From Achromobacter veterisilvae (GTDB lineage Bacteria; Pseudomonadota; Gammaproteobacteria; Burkholderiales; Burkholderiaceae_B), in contig NZ_UFQC01000007.1 in the NCBI RefSeq assembly GCF_900496975.1, forward strand, positions 160,929 to 224,928: a DNA stretch of 64,000 nucleotides, written 5' to 3'. Below the pieces are notes generated by a model, which saw nothing but the letters and a program-made list of their open reading frames with translations, was not told the origin of the DNA and did no database searches. Position 1 is the first letter of the stretch. Each line of letters opens with the position of its first letter. This document shows, one piece after another, positions 29,196 through 38,949 of this stretch. Both the position numbers and the translations under genes were made by a program.

Positions 29196-30353
29196 ATGCC
29201 CGGACCGCTGCACGGCATACGCGTCATCGACATGACCAGCGTCGGCATGGGGCCCATGGCCACCCAGATGCTGGGCGACATGGGCGCGGACGTGATCAAG
29301 ATCGAATCCGCGGAAGGCGACGTGTTCCGCCACGTCACCCCCCAGCGCCATGCCGCCATGAGCCACACCCACCTGAACCTGAACCGCAACAAGCGCAGCG
29401 CGGTGATCGACGCGAAGACCGCCGAGGGCCGGGCGCAGCTCGACGCGCTGATCGGCGGGGCCGACGTGTTCATCTCGAACATGCGCGCCCCGGCGATGCG
29501 CCGCCTGGGCCTGGACTACGCCACGCTGGCGGCGCGCTTTCCCGACCTGGTCTATTGCGCCTGCTACGGCTATTCGGAAGCCGGCCCCTACGCGGGCCGG
29601 GCGGCCATCGACGACACCATCCAGGCCGCCTCCGGCATGGCCTGGCTGCAAGGCGGCGCGGGCGCCGGCGCTCCCTGCTACGTCAACTCGGTGGTCGCCG
29701 ACAAAGTGGTGGCCCTGTACGTGGCCAACGCCGTCACCAGCGCGCTGCTGGCGCGCGAACGCGGCGCCGGCGGCCAGGCGGTCGAAGTGCCGATGTTCGA
29801 ATGCATGGTGGCCTTCCTGGCGCCGGAACACCTGGCCGGCCTGACCTTCGTGCCGCCGGAAGGTCCGGCGGGCTATGCGCGCCTGCTCAACGAGTACCGC
29901 CGCCCGTTCCGCACGCGCGACGGCTACATGAGCGTGGTGCCCTACACCACGCCGCAATGGCAGCGGTTCTTCGCCCTGGCCGGCCATCCCGGCATGGCGC
30001 AGGATCCGCGCTACCAGACGCTCAACAGCCGCAGCCGGCATTTCCCGGAGCTGTACCGCTACGTGGAAACGGTGCTGGCCGAGCGCACCACCGCGCAATG
30101 GACCGAACTGCTGGCAACCGCCGACATTCCCTTCGCCCCGGTCAACGGCTTCGAGGAACTGCTGGCCGACCCCCACCTGCGGGCCACCGGCTTCTGGCAC
30201 GAATCGGAACACCCCACGGAAGGCCGCCTGGTCCAGGCCGGCCTGCCCGTCAGGTTCAGCCGCACGCCGGGCGACATCCGGCGGCATCCGCCGGGGCTGG
30301 GCGAACACACCGCCGAGATCCTGGCGGAAGCCGGCGCCGCAAAGACGGACTGA
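29196..30353 (+). CDS. Class III (CaiB/BaiF) CoA-transferase
   Basis: A 385-residue CoA-transferase. LHGIRVIDMTSVGMGPMATQ, LGDMGADVIKIES, NRNKRSAVID, ISNMRAPAMRRLGLDY and GQAVEVPMFE match the family, and the nucleophilic Asp lies in the region following SEAGPYAGRAAIDD. In context it probably activates the imported acid using a CoA donor such as succinyl-CoA. Starts 2 bases after the lyase stop. Confidence 0.92.
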   Translation: MPGPLHGIRVIDMTSVGMGPMATQMLGDMGADVIKIESAEGDVFRHVTPQRHAAMSHTHLNLNRNKRSAVIDAKTAEGRAQLDALIGGADVFISNMRAPAMRRLGLDYATLAARFPDLVYCACYGYSEAGPYAGRAAIDDTIQAASGMAWLQGGAGAGAPCYVNSVVADKVVALYVANAVTSALLARERGAGGQAVEVPMFECMVAFLAPEHLAGLTFVPPEGPAGYARLLNEYRRPFRTRDGYMSVVPYTTPQWQRFFALAGHPGMAQDPRYQTLNSRSRHFPELYRYVETVLAERTTAQWTELLATADIPFAPVNGFEELLADPHLRATGFWHESEHPTEGRLVQAGLPVRFSRTPGDIRRHPPGLGEHTAEILAEAGAAKTD

Positions 30354-30383
30354 CGCCACGAAACAAGCACGAGGAGACAACCC

Positions 30384-31361
30384 ATGAACACAACGACCCG
30401 ATCCGCCCTGATCGCCGCCGCGCTCTGCCTGCCCGCGCTGGCCGGCGCCGCCGGCTCCGGCTATCCGCAAGCGGACAAGCCCATCCACTTCGTCGTCGGT
30501 TTTCCCGCCGGCAGCACCATCGACAACGTCTCGCGCGTGGTGGTGGACGATATCCGCGCCCGCACCGGCGCGCAGATCATCGTCGAGAACAAGCCGGGCG
30601 CCCTCGGCGTGCTGGGCGTGGACACCGTGGCGCGGGCCGCGCCCGACGGCTACACCATGATGCCGAGTTCCAGCGCCACCAGTTCGTCCGGCCCCTACCT
30701 GTCCAAGGCGTTCCAGCGCTACGACGCCATCAAGGACTTCACCCAGGTGGGCCGCGTGGTCCGGTTCGACGTCGTGATCGTCACGCGCGCCGCCGGCAGG
30801 CACGGCGACGCCCGCCAACTGGTGGCGGCGGCGAAGGAAAAGCCGAACGCCGTGACGAGCGGCTACGGCTCGGGCACGGGGCAGGTCGTGGCGGCCGCCT
30901 TCAGCCGCGCCGCCGGCGCCGAAGTGCTGGGCGTGCCGTACAAGGGCCAGCCGGCCGCCGTGACGGACCTGCTGGGCGGCCGCATCGATTTCGTGGCGGC
31001 CGACCTGGGCGCGGTGCTGCCGCAGATCCGCGCGCAGAACCTGAACGCCGTGGCCCTGGTGTCCAGCAAGCGCTCGACCATCCTGCCGGCGGTGCCCACC
31101 GCCCAGGAGCTGGGCATGGGCAGCCTGGACCTGACCGGCTGGATCGGCGTGGCCGGCCCCGCGGGCCTGGCGCCCGAGGCCGCGAAGTGGTGGTCCGACC
31201 AACTGACGGCGACGATGCGCGATTCCGCCGTGCAAGACCGGCTGCGCGCCATGGGCATGGAGCCCGACCTGGCCGTCGGCGACCCCCTGCAGCAATTCGT
31301 CAGGGCGCAATACGACGCCTGGGGCCAGCAGATCCGCCAGGCCGGCATCCAGCCGGAGTAG
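30384..31361 (+). CDS. Bug/TctC-family periplasmic solute-binding protein
   Basis: A 325-residue Bug protein with a signal peptide (LCLPALAGAAG) and the motifs IHFVVGFPAGSTID, IIVENKPGALG, PDGYTMM and VPYKGQPAAVTDLLGGRID. Last gene of the MaoC/CitE/CoA-transferase operon, so it most likely captures the acid that the operon degrades. Start ATG at 30384 after GAGGAG. Confidence 0.93.
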   Translation: MNTTTRSALIAAALCLPALAGAAGSGYPQADKPIHFVVGFPAGSTIDNVSRVVVDDIRARTGAQIIVENKPGALGVLGVDTVARAAPDGYTMMPSSSATSSSGPYLSKAFQRYDAIKDFTQVGRVVRFDVVIVTRAAGRHGDARQLVAAAKEKPNAVTSGYGSGTGQVVAAAFSRAAGAEVLGVPYKGQPAAVTDLLGGRIDFVAADLGAVLPQIRAQNLNAVALVSSKRSTILPAVPTAQELGMGSLDLTGWIGVAGPAGLAPEAAKWWSDQLTATMRDSAVQDRLRAMGMEPDLAVGDPLQQFVRAQYDAWGQQIRQAGIQPE

Positions 31362-31381
31362 GCCGCCCGCCGGCGGACAGC

Positions 31382-31407
31382 AAAAAGCCCACCCGCGAGG
31401 GTGGGCT
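31382..31407 (-). terminator. Rho-independent terminator of metF
   Basis: Stem AGCCCACCC / GGGTGGGCT with a 4-base loop; on the minus strand it is followed by TTTTT. It lies 31 bases past the metF stop, and may also slow the convergent Bug transcript. Confidence 0.85.
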
Positions 31408-31438
31408 TCGGGCCGCGCGACAGGCCGGCGCTTGAGGC

Positions 31439-32287
31439 CTAGTCCAGCAGCGACAGATCCTTCCACACCGCCAGCGGCGCTTCCGCATGGTTCAAGGTGT
31501 AGAAATGCAGGCCCGGCGCGCCGTTGTCCAGCAGCGTCTGGCACAGTTCGGTCACCACGTCCACGCCGAAGGCGCGGATGGAGGCCTTGTCGTCGCCGAA
31601 CTCGGCCAGGCGCAAGCGGATCCAGCGCGGCACTTCCGCGCCGCACATTTCCGAGAAGCGCAGGAGCTGCGTGTGGTTCGTGATGGGCATGATGCCCGGC
31701 ACGATGGGCACATCGACGCCCTTGGCCTGGGCCCGGTCGACGAAGTCGAAGTAGGCGTCGGCATTGAAGAAGTACTGCGTGATGGCCGCATCGGCGCCGG
31801 CCTTCACCTTGGCCACGAAATGATCCAGGTCGGCCGAGGGATTGGCCGCCTGGGGATGCATTTCGGGATAGGCGGCCACTTCGATGTGAAACCAGTCGCC
31901 CGTTTCCTCGCGGATGAACGACACCAGCTCGTTGGCGTAGCGCAGTTCGCCCGCGTCGCCGCCCATGCCCGAGGGCAGGTCGCCGCGCAGGGCGACCACG
32001 CGCCGCACGCCTTCGTTCCTGTAGGCCTGAAGAATGTCCCGCAAGTCCTGGCGGGTGGCGCCGACGCACGACAGGTGCGGCGCCGCATCGCAGCCCAGGT
32101 TGCGCAGCGTGCGCACGGCGTCGGCCGTGCCGGCGCGCGTGGAACCGCCCGCGCCGAACGTCACGCTGACGTACTTGGGCTGAATGGCCAGCATCTGCTT
32201 GGCCGCGCGCACCAGCCGTTCTTGACCGGCCAGGTCGCGCGGGGGGAAAAATTCCAGACTGAATGCGGGAGAAATCGAATCGGACAT
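31439..32287 (-). CDS. metF: Methylenetetrahydrofolate reductase
   Basis: FAD enzyme that reduces 5,10-methylene-THF to 5-methyl-THF, the methyl donor for methionine synthesis. The 282-residue protein shows SLEFFPPRD, SVTFGAGGSTR, HLSCVGATR, VVALRGDLP, AAYPEMHP and GIMPITN, all typical of MetF. Its ATG at 32287 shares one base with the stop of the upstream small membrane protein gene (TAATG), so the two are translationally coupled and lie downstream of ahcY. Confidence 0.96.
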   Translation of the reverse strand: MSDSISPAFSLEFFPPRDLAGQERLVRAAKQMLAIQPKYVSVTFGAGGSTRAGTADAVRTLRNLGCDAAPHLSCVGATRQDLRDILQAYRNEGVRRVVALRGDLPSGMGGDAGELRYANELVSFIREETGDWFHIEVAAYPEMHPQAANPSADLDHFVAKVKAGADAAITQYFFNADAYFDFVDRAQAKGVDVPIVPGIMPITNHTQLLRFSEMCGAEVPRWIRLRLAEFGDDKASIRAFGVDVVTELCQTLLDNGAPGLHFYTLNHAEAPLAVWKDLSLLD

Positions 32288-32622
32288 TAGGGGATCAGCT
32301 TGGTAAGCAGGCCGGAGATAATGCTGTACAGGATCGCACCGCCCACGGCCCACCAGAACCCGTTGACCTGGAAGCCCTTCAGCACGGAGCCGACGAACCA
32401 GAACAACAAGGCGTTGATGACGATGAGGAAGAGACCGAGAGTGACGATCGTGATGGGCAGCGTCAGCAGCACCAGCACCGGCTTGACCAGCATGTTCACC
32501 AGGCCCAGCACCAGCGCGGCGATGAGCGCCGATCCGAAACTGGCCACCGTGATGCCCGGCAGCAGGTAGGCAACGGCCAGCAAGGCCACCGCGTTCAGGA
32601 TCCAGACGAGTATCAATGCCAT
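32287..32622 (-). CDS. Small integral membrane protein, PF04020 (phage holin superfamily-like)
   Basis: A 111-residue very hydrophobic protein with four predicted membrane segments (ILVWILNAVALLAVAYLLPG; ALIAALVLGLVNMLVKPVL; LPITIVTLGLFLIVINALLF; ILYSIISGLL). The LVNMLVKPVLVLLTLPITI motif is characteristic of PF04020. No function is known despite the holin-like label. It is held between ahcY and metF and coupled to metF, so it is expressed with the SAM-cycle genes. Confidence 0.85.
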   Translation of the reverse strand: MALILVWILNAVALLAVAYLLPGITVASFGSALIAALVLGLVNMLVKPVLVLLTLPITIVTLGLFLIVINALLFWFVGSVLKGFQVNGFWWAVGGAILYSIISGLLTKLIP

Positions 32623-32743
32623 GTTCGACCTCCTGTTTTGGGTCCGGCGGCCCCGCGGCCGCAAGGCGATCGCGAGGAAGCTCCGCGGACCGGAAAGCCC
32701 GCGCCGACATGGCGCGGCACTTTCCTATTTTGCTATCAACCGA

Positions 32744-34162
<1,419 letters not shown>

Positions 34163-34266
34163 GGTGTGTAGGCTCCACGTGAAATACGAACGGCGCGCAG
34201 AATGGCCGGACAACGCGAAAACACCACGACAGTCGAGTGCTCGCCTTTTCCGCCATATGCGATAAA

Positions 34267-34399
34267 GGTGAGCGCCGTTGCTGTAGCGCCGCGCAAGGCG
34301 CGCCGCTTGAACAAGGATTCCTGAGCCTGGCGAGCCGGGTTCCGCTTGTCGTCAACGCAGACGGGAACCGCAGGGTCGTCGCAACGCTCCTCAGGATTG
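34267..34399 (-). ncRNA. SAH riboswitch in the ahcY leader
   Basis: On the minus strand the leader contains CCTGAGGAGCGTTGCGACG, then after about 45 bases CGCCAGGCTCAGG, and finally GCAACGGCGCTCACC. These are the conserved blocks of the SAH riboswitch: helix P1 from CCTGAG with CTCAGG, and the pseudoknot pairing GAGCGTTGC with GCAACGGCGCTC. A -10-like TACAAT on the minus strand (34406-34411) lies just upstream, so the aptamer begins near the predicted transcript start. Binding of SAH would switch on ahcY and the genes behind it. Confidence 0.9.
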
Positions 34400-34457
34400 C
34401 CGGGCATTGTACCCGGGAACCCGCCGGCGGGCAGCCCCCCTGGCGCCCTGGCGGCCA

Positions 34458-35528
34458 TTACCGCGCCACGCGGCCCGCCCCCTCCGGCACGCAGGACACC
34501 TCGGCGTCGGGCGCGCCCAGGGCGCTCCCGTCCAGCGGCACCAGCGCCGCCAGCAAGTCGGATGCCACCGCGTCCCAGCCGCGGGTCAGCGCGTGCTCGC
34601 GCACCGCGTGGCGGTCCAGCGACATCGCGGCGCGGCAGGCGTGGGCCAGGTCGTCGTCCAGGAAGCCGGTCACGCCCTGGGCCACCACCGCCAGCGGCGC
34701 CTCGCTGCGGAACGCGGCCACCGGCGTGCCGCAGGCCATGGCCTCCAGCATGACCAGGCCGAACGTGTCCGTCAGGCTGGGAAACACGAATACGTCGGCG
34801 CCGCCGTACAGCGCCGGCAGCGCGCCATCCTGCTGCATGCCGGTGAAGACCGCGCCGGGGAAGCGCTTCTTCAGGCGCGCCTCGTCCGGCCCCGCGCCGA
34901 CGACCACTTTGCTGCCCGGCAGGTCCAGCGACAGGAAGGCGTCCAGGTTCTTTTCCCGCGCCACGCGTCCGACGCTCAGGAAGATGGGGCGGGGCAGGTC
35001 CTCGAAGGCCGCGCCGGGGCCGGGCTGGAATTTTCGCGGGTCCACGCCACGCGACCAGATCCGCAGGTTCGCCAGCCCGCGCCGCGCCAGGATGTCGCGC
35101 ACCGTGGGCGTAGGCACCAGCACGCGCTGCGAGGGCCGGTGGAACCAGCGGAGGTAGCGCCAGGGCAAGGCCGCCGGAATGCCCATGCGCGCCTGCAGGT
35201 AGTCGGGGAACAGCGTGTGGAACGAGGTGGTGAAGCGCCAGCCGCGCGCCAGCGCCATGCGGCGCGCGGCCAGGCCCAGCGGGCCTTCGGTGGCGATGTG
35301 CAGCGCGTCGGGCACGGTGTCGCCCAGGATGCGGCGCAGTTGCCGGCCCGGCCGCAGGCAAAGGCGCAGATCCGGTTCGGACGGCGCCGGCACCGTCCGG
35401 CTGCCCTGGGGGTTCACCACGATCAGTTCGTGGCCCCATTCGCCGAGGATCTGCTGCATGGTCGTCCAGGTTCGGACGACGCCGTTGACTTGCGGATGCC
35501 AGGCATCCGTGACCAGAACGATGCGCAT
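34458..35528 (-). CDS. GT4-family glycosyltransferase
   Basis: A 356-residue GT-B fold glycosyltransferase. The N-terminus TDAWHPQVNGVVRT is typical of the GT4 subgroup that includes lipid mannosyl- and glucosyltransferases. The C-terminal half has FLSVGRVAREKNLDAFL and the donor-binding E-x7-E region FVFPSLTDTFGLVMLEAMACG. The acceptor is unknown. It lies between the ahcY leader and a DUF1289 gene, with no clear operon partner. Confidence 0.88.
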   Translation of the reverse strand: MRIVLVTDAWHPQVNGVVRTWTTMQQILGEWGHELIVVNPQGSRTVPAPSEPDLRLCLRPGRQLRRILGDTVPDALHIATEGPLGLAARRMALARGWRFTTSFHTLFPDYLQARMGIPAALPWRYLRWFHRPSQRVLVPTPTVRDILARRGLANLRIWSRGVDPRKFQPGPGAAFEDLPRPIFLSVGRVAREKNLDAFLSLDLPGSKVVVGAGPDEARLKKRFPGAVFTGMQQDGALPALYGGADVFVFPSLTDTFGLVMLEAMACGTPVAAFRSEAPLAVVAQGVTGFLDDDLAHACRAAMSLDRHAVREHALTRGWDAVASDLLAALVPLDGSALGAPDAEVSCVPEGAGRVAR

Positions 35529-35595
35529 GATGGAGCCGGAGGTGGGCGACAGCGCGATTTAGCCCGCGCCATGTGACACGCCCAAGACGGCCCGT

Positions 35596-35832
35596 CTAGT
35601 TGTTGCGCCGGGGATACCCTTGCGACTTGATGCGCACCCAGACTTCGCGCTTTTCCTCTTCCGTCATGAAGACCCAGTTGGCCACTTCCATGGCCGTCCG
35701 GCCGCAGCCGCGGCAGATGTCGTCGAACAACGTGGAGCAGACCGCGACGCAGGGGGAATCCGTGGCTTTGGAGACGCTTTGCGCGTCTTCGGCAGCGGGC
35801 AACTCGGACAGGTCGGCGAAATAGCGGTTCAT
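35596..35832 (-). CDS. DUF1289 domain protein
   Basis: A 78-residue protein. SPCVAVCSTLFDDICRGCGR with four cysteines, followed by the W in VANWVFMTEEEKREVW, defines DUF1289, a small cysteine motif predicted to bind metal. Function unknown; often encoded as a short stand-alone gene. Confidence 0.88.
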   Translation of the reverse strand: MNRYFADLSELPAAEDAQSVSKATDSPCVAVCSTLFDDICRGCGRTAMEVANWVFMTEEEKREVWVRIKSQGYPRRNN

Positions 35833-35920
35833 GGGGCGAAGGTTAACACCAGGGGTGCGTCCCTTTTTGGATGGCCCTACTGCGCGTCCAGGCTTGATTG
35901 ACAGCTCCGTCCCCGAGGCT

Positions 35921-36823
35921 CTAGCGGCCCGTCCCGCCGTCCCAGCCGAAGAACTCCCGGGCCTGCGCCAGCAAGGCTTCGGGACATTCCTCCGCCAGAT
36001 AGTGCGCCCCCGGCAGGGCCCCTCCCGATACCTCGTCCGCCACCGCCCGCCACAGGGCCAGCACGTCGAAATTCCTGCCCACGGCGCCCCGTTCGCCCCA
36101 CAGCGCCCGCAGGGGCTGGCGCACGCGCTCGCCCGCGGCGCGACCGGCCCGGTCGTGCTCCAGGTCCAGCGTGGCGGACGCGCGATAGTCCTCGCAGATG
36201 CCCGTGGCCCAGCCCGGCTGCCGGGCCGCGCGCTCGTATTCGGCCATGGCCGCGTCGGAAAAATGCGCCAGCCCGCCGGGCCGCCCGCCCATCACCGAAC
36301 GCAGGTAGAACACGGGGTCGCGCTCGATCATGGTTTCCGGCAGGGGCGCGGGCTGGATCAGCCAGAACCAGTGGTAATAGGCCTGAGCGAAGGCGCGCGT
36401 CGTGCCTTCGTACATGTCCAGGGTCGGCGCGATGTCCAACAGCATCAGGCGGGTGACGGCGCCGGCGTGGTCCAGCGCCAGCCGGTGCGCCACGCGCGCG
36501 CCGCGGTCGTGCGCCAGCACCTCGAAACTCGCATGGCCCAGGGCCCGCATCAGATCGGCCATGTCGGCGGCCATCTCGCGCTTGGAGTGCGCCGAGTGGT
36601 CCGCGCTCGCCGCCGGCTTGTCGCTGTCGCCGTAACCGCGCAGGTCCGCCGCCACGCAGGTCCGGTGCCGCGTCAGTTCCGGCCACACGCGATGCCAGAT
36701 GGCGTGGGTCTGCGGATGCCCGTGAAGCAGCAGCAGCGGCGGGCCGGAGCCGTCGACGCGCGCGGCGATTCGGATGCCGTTGGCCTCGATGCGGCGCACG
36801 GGAAGGTCGAAGAAATCGGTCAT
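35921..36823 (-). CDS. Alpha/beta hydrolase, haloacetate (fluoroacetate) dehalogenase-like
   Basis: A 300-residue alpha/beta hydrolase. It shows HGHPQTHAIW (oxyanion region), DLRGYGDSDKP, and HDRGAR with the nucleophile Asp106 followed by Arg107 and Arg110, equivalent to the Asp and two Arg residues that bind the carboxylate in fluoroacetate dehalogenase. YYHWFW (His151-Trp152) matches the halide pocket, and Asp130 and His274 (GAHYLAEECPE) complete the triad. Residue identities strongly favour the dehalogenase branch over an epoxide hydrolase, but activity is inferred. Its start overlaps the LeuD-like stop (ATGA), so it is the last gene of that operon. Confidence 0.85.
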   Translation of the reverse strand: MTDFFDLPVRRIEANGIRIAARVDGSGPPLLLLHGHPQTHAIWHRVWPELTRHRTCVAADLRGYGDSDKPAASADHSAHSKREMAADMADLMRALGHASFEVLAHDRGARVAHRLALDHAGAVTRLMLLDIAPTLDMYEGTTRAFAQAYYHWFWLIQPAPLPETMIERDPVFYLRSVMGGRPGGLAHFSDAAMAEYERAARQPGWATGICEDYRASATLDLEHDRAGRAAGERVRQPLRALWGERGAVGRNFDVLALWRAVADEVSGGALPGAHYLAEECPEALLAQAREFFGWDGGTGR

Positions 36824-37482
36824 GAAGCCTCTCGGTCTGCGTTGCCGGCGTCCAGGCGGTCGCGCACCTGGCGCGCCACGTCCTTCATCCACGGATGGCG
36901 CGCCCAATGGCGGGCCTCGAAGCGTTCCACCTCGTCCAGCCGCTGCAACGACGCGCCCACCATGTCCAGCCCCTGGGCATACATGCGGCGATGGCGCTCG
37001 GGCAGGGTGAAGTGCGCGGCCCAGCCGTCCGCCGCGCTGACGCGTCCGGCCGCCACGTCGATGCCCACGCGGTTCGTGGCCGTATTGGACACCCGGGCGA
37101 GCAGGGCGTCGACCTCGGCCGGCGCCAGGCTGACCAGCAGCAGTCCGTTGTTCACCGCGTTGAAGTAGAAGATCTCGCCGAAACTGGGCGCGATCACGGC
37201 GCGGATGCCGAATTGCTGCAAGCCCCACACGGCGTGCTCGCGGCTGGAACCGCAGCCGAAATTCGGTCCCGCCACCAGGATGGACGCGCCGGCATAGGCC
37301 GGCCGGTTCAGCACGAAATCGGGCCGGGGCGCGCCACCGGCATCGAAGCGCAGATCATGCAGCAGGCCCCGGTCCAGCCCCGACTTGTCGATGATGCGCA
37401 GGAACTGCTTGGGCATGATCTGGTCGGTGTCCAGATTGGAAAAGGGCAAGGGCGCGGCCACGCCTTCCATCATCGGATTCAT
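36820..37482 (-). CDS. 3-isopropylmalate dehydratase small subunit-like (LeuD family)
   Basis: A 220-residue aconitase swivel-domain protein. LPFSNLDTDQIMPKQFL, GPNFGCGSSREHAVWGL and FGEIFYFNAVNNGLL match LeuD. It pairs with the LeuC-like protein encoded just upstream (4-base overlap). The catabolic setting (Bug receptor, hydrolase, LysR) suggests a dedicated hydro-lyase rather than leucine synthesis. Confidence 0.88.
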   Translation of the reverse strand: MNPMMEGVAAPLPFSNLDTDQIMPKQFLRIIDKSGLDRGLLHDLRFDAGGAPRPDFVLNRPAYAGASILVAGPNFGCGSSREHAVWGLQQFGIRAVIAPSFGEIFYFNAVNNGLLLVSLAPAEVDALLARVSNTATNRVGIDVAAGRVSAADGWAAHFTLPERHRRMYAQGLDMVGASLQRLDEVERFEARHWARHPWMKDVARQVRDRLDAGNADREAS

Positions 37483-38900
37483 GCGCGCTGCTCCCATTCG
37501 CGGACGTCGACGATGCGGCCGGCCAGCGCGGCGGCGGCGGCCATCGCCGGGCTCATCAGGTGGGTGCGTCCCGCCCGCCCCTGCCTGCCCTCGAAGTTCC
37601 GGTTGGTAGTGGACGCGCAGCGCTCGCCCGGACTCAACACGTCGTCGTTCATGGCCAGGCACATCGAACAGCCCGGCTGGCGCCATTCGAAGCCCGCCGC
37701 TATCAATTGCGCGGCGACGCCCTCGGCCTCGGCCTGGGCGCGCACCGCGCCCGATCCGGGCACCACCATGGCCCGCACACCGGCCGCGACCTTGCGGCCG
37801 CGCGCGATGCTCGCCGCGGCGCGCAGGTCCTCGATGCGCCCGTTGGTGCAGGACCCGATGAACACGCGGTCTATCGGCAGGCCCGCGATCGGCGTGCCCG
37901 GCGCCAGGCCGATGTAGTCCATCGCCTTCTCCAGCGCCAGGCGGGCCAGCGCGTCGGTCTCGGCCCGCGGGTCCGGCACGACGCCGTCTATCGGCATGGC
38001 CTGGTCGGGGCTGGTGCCCCAGGTGACGAAAGGCGCGATCGACGCGGCGTCCAGCACGTGCTCCGCGTCGAAGACGGCGTCGCCGTCCGAGCGCAGCGCG
38101 GCCCAGCAGGCGCGCGCCTGCGCCAGGGCCTCGCCCCGCAATTGCGGGGCGCGCGCGGTGACGTAGGCGTCGGTCGTGGCGTCCGGCGCGATCAGCGCGG
38201 CGCGCGCGCCGGCCTCTACCGTCATGTTGCACAGGGTCATGCGGGCCTCGGCGGACAGCGCGGCTATCGCCTCGCCGCAGAATTCCACCGCATGCCCGCG
38301 CGCGCCCTGCGCGCCGATGCGGTGCACGACGCAGATCACCAGGTCTTTCGCCGTGACGCCGCGGGGCAGCACGCCATCGACGCGGATGCGCATGTTGCGC
38401 GCCACTCGATAGGTCAGCGTCTGCGTGGCCAGGATGTGCTCGACTTCCGAGGTGCCGATGCCGAAGCCCAGCGCGCCCAGCGCGCCGTAGGTCGTGGTGT
38501 GGCTGTCGCCGCACAGGACCACCATGCCCGGCAGCACCATGCCGTGCTCCGGCGCGATCACGTGCTCGATGCCTTGCAGCGGATCGGTCGTATCGAACAG
38601 CGCAATGCGCTGCGCTTCGCAATTGCGCTTGAGGTTGACCGCCTGCCGGGACGAAGCCTCGTCGGCGATCACGCGCAGCGCCGCCGGAACCGGATGGGTG
38701 GGGATGATGTGGTCCACCACCGCCATCTGCTGCCCGGGGCGCAGCACCTCGCGCCCACGCGCGGCCAGGCCGCTGAAGGCCTGCGGGCTGGTGTATTCGT
38801 TCATGATGTGCAGGTCGACGTAGAGCAGGATGTGCTCGTCGTCGATCCGGGCCACCTCATGGCTGGCCACCAGTTTGTCGTACAGCGTCATGCCGGGCAT
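37479..38900 (-). CDS. 3-isopropylmalate dehydratase large subunit-like (LeuC family)
   Basis: A 473-residue [4Fe-4S] hydro-lyase large subunit. VCGDSHTTT (here VLCGDSHTTTYGALGALG), GSCTNGRIEDLRAAA and GCSMCLAMNDD carry the three cluster cysteines. Aconitase-superfamily members in this class isomerise or hydrate isopropylmalate, citraconate/maleate or dimethylmaleate. The ATG at 38900 is preferred because AGGA sits 8 bases upstream; an ATG at 38909 would add three residues. Clusters with LeuD-like, a hydrolase and Bug genes. Confidence 0.88.
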   Translation of the reverse strand: MPGMTLYDKLVASHEVARIDDEHILLYVDLHIMNEYTSPQAFSGLAARGREVLRPGQQMAVVDHIIPTHPVPAALRVIADEASSRQAVNLKRNCEAQRIALFDTTDPLQGIEHVIAPEHGMVLPGMVVLCGDSHTTTYGALGALGFGIGTSEVEHILATQTLTYRVARNMRIRVDGVLPRGVTAKDLVICVVHRIGAQGARGHAVEFCGEAIAALSAEARMTLCNMTVEAGARAALIAPDATTDAYVTARAPQLRGEALAQARACWAALRSDGDAVFDAEHVLDAASIAPFVTWGTSPDQAMPIDGVVPDPRAETDALARLALEKAMDYIGLAPGTPIAGLPIDRVFIGSCTNGRIEDLRAAASIARGRKVAAGVRAMVVPGSGAVRAQAEAEGVAAQLIAAGFEWRQPGCSMCLAMNDDVLSPGERCASTTNRNFEGRQGRAGRTHLMSPAMAAAAALAGRIVDVREWEQRA

Positions 38901-38949
38901 GTCTTGCATCCTAAAGTTGCGCCCGCGGAGGGCGCTTATCGAGGGCCGT

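Noticed and set aside
28845..32069. 1074-codon minus-strand frame
   Set aside because: Antisense to the CitE, CoA-transferase and Bug genes and out of frame with metF; no recognisable domain.
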